Below, piece by piece: positions 63,386-64,000 of a stretch of DNA of 64,000 nt. The notes beneath the pieces were generated by a model. That model had not been told where the DNA came from. It did no database searches and saw only the letters and a list, made by a program, of their open reading frames with translations. The DNA is from CAYRFQ01 sp964423615. GTDB taxonomy: Bacteria > Planctomycetota > Planctomycetia > Gemmatales > Gemmataceae. Position 1 is the stretch's first letter, and every line of letters starts with the position of its first letter. Position numbers and translations under genes: made by a program. Location: contig CAYRFQ010000003.1 of the NCBI GenBank assembly GCA_964423615.1, positions 124,001 to 188,000 of the forward strand. Direction: 5' to 3'.

Positions 63386-64000
63386 ATGTCGGAAACGCAT
63401 GAATTCAAGACAGAACTCAAAGACCTTTTGCACTTGATCATTCATTCGCTTTACTCGCACAAAGAGATTTTTCTGAGGGAACTCATCAGCAATGCGAGTG
63501 ACGCCATCGACACCGTTCGCTTTCAGTCCTTGACCAACTCGGAACTCCTCGAGGAGGACGCCGAATGGAAAATCAAACTCGTCCCCGACGAGGAAAACAG
63601 CACCCTGACTATCTCGGACAATGGCGTCGGCATGAACGCGGAAAATATCGTCACGAACCTCGGAACGATCGCGAAGTCTGGGACCAAACAATTCGTCCAG
63701 GCACTGCAAGAAGTCAGCGACCAACAACGGCCGGAGTTGATTGGACAGTTCGGCGTCGGTTTCTATTCGGCGTTCATGATTGCTGACAAGGTGACGGTCG
63801 TCTCGCGGATGGCCGGTCCGACTTCTGAGGGGGTCAAGTGGGAATCCGACGGCCAAGGGTCCTACACTTTGGAGAAAGTCGAGAAGGACAAACGGGGGAC
63901 GGATGTCGTCTTGCACGTGAAGGAAGAAGACAAAGAGTTCCTCCAGTCATTCAAGCTCCGTCAGATCGTCAAGCAATATTCCGACTTCATCGAACATCCG
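63386..64000 (+). CDS. htpG: Chaperone HtpG (Hsp90), 5' part
   Basis: 205 codons from an ATG at 63386, cut by the window edge. The N-terminal ATP domain is clear: HEFKTELKDLLHLIIHSLYS, FLRELISNASDAIDTVRF (catalytic Glu and Asn), LTISDNGVGMN, LGTIAKSGTKQF, and GQFGVGFYSAFMIADKV. The beginning of the middle domain follows. HtpG is a dimeric ATP-driven chaperone in the cytoplasm. AAAGGAGG precedes the ATG. The middle and C-terminal domains lie beyond the window. Confidence 0.97.
   Translation, partial: MSETHEFKTELKDLLHLIIHSLYSHKEIFLRELISNASDAIDTVRFQSLTNSELLEEDAEWKIKLVPDEENSTLTISDNGVGMNAENIVTNLGTIAKSGTKQFVQALQEVSDQQRPELIGQFGVGFYSAFMIADKVTVVSRMAGPTSEGVKWESDGQGSYTLEKVEKDKRGTDVVLHVKEEDKEFLQSFKLRQIVKQYSDFIEHP

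Overview
The window looks like a chromosomal segment of a planctomycete, most likely near the Gemmata group; I do not name a genus. The evidence is the gene mix: a DUF1592/DUF1588/DUF1585 cytochrome protein overlapping a DUF1552 protein, a DUF1559 prepilin-like protein, a pre-peptidase C-terminal (PPC) domain protein, two PQQ-type beta-propeller proteins, a secreted DUF3352-like protein, a surface protein with an N-terminal LETLEDR motif, a planctomycete-style ECF sigma factor, an LptD-like outer-membrane protein, and many intergenic palindromic repeats. I see no rRNA, tRNA, CRISPR array, prophage or transposase gene.

Layout. 0-6.3 kb: a truncated PPC-domain protein on the minus strand, a membrane-anchored PQQ propeller, a TssE/gp25-like baseplate protein, a coiled-coil membrane protein and two overlapping unknown genes. 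6.5-12 kb: a large LptD-like protein, a small HEAT-like secreted protein and an ECF sigma factor. 12-16 kb: ffh (signal recognition particle GTPase), a long non-coding gap with dispersed element copy A, and a secretin-N-domain-like protein. 16.6-21.4 kb: SMP-30 family protein, imidazolonepropionase-like amidohydrolase and a DUF1156-type DNA methylase. 21.5-28.3 kb: DUF3352-like protein, thioredoxin-TPR (CnoX-like) protein, a CaMKII-hub-like protein, an SGNH hydrolase and an ABC-2 permease fused to a CPBP domain. 28.5-36.3 kb: argC, an FeS-type photolyase relative, a BNR-repeat protein, hisS, element copy B and an M50 metalloprotease. 36.4-46.6 kb: Nudix hydrolase, the DUF1592/DUF1552 pair, a repeat cluster, a CNT nucleoside transporter, an SDR epimerase and the LETLEDR surface protein. 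46.9-58.5 kb: rhamnulokinase, PQQ propeller, Ski2-like helicase, a frameshifted pseudogene, a GNAT acetyltransferase and a 1.2-kaa DUF3857/transglutaminase/TPR protein. 59-64 kb: HEAT-like secreted protein, DUF1559 prepilin, Gfo/Idh/MocA oxidoreductase and the 5' part of htpG.

Most genes are single units and few operons are evident. The clearest are the DUF1592-DUF1552 pair (ATGA overlap), the two unknown genes at 5.2-6.3 kb (8-base overlap), PQQ-tssE (34-base gap) and the CaMKII-hub/SGNH pair (42-base gap). Housekeeping functions (Ffh, HisS, ArgC, HtpG) are scattered among envelope and extracellular proteins.

The least explained signal is non-coding. A roughly 320-base element occurs at 14.3 kb and, inverted, at 34.6 kb. 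Each copy has an identical 46-base core and an array of 11-base units (seven in one copy, six in the other) with T-tracts in helical phase. A separate repeat with a 28-base identical core occurs at 41.9 and 49.9 kb, with a relative at 11.0 kb, and one copy supplies the stop codon of the transporter gene. A 91-base tandem hairpin array and a 21-base tandem array lie side by side at 41.5-41.9 kb and have relatives elsewhere in the window.
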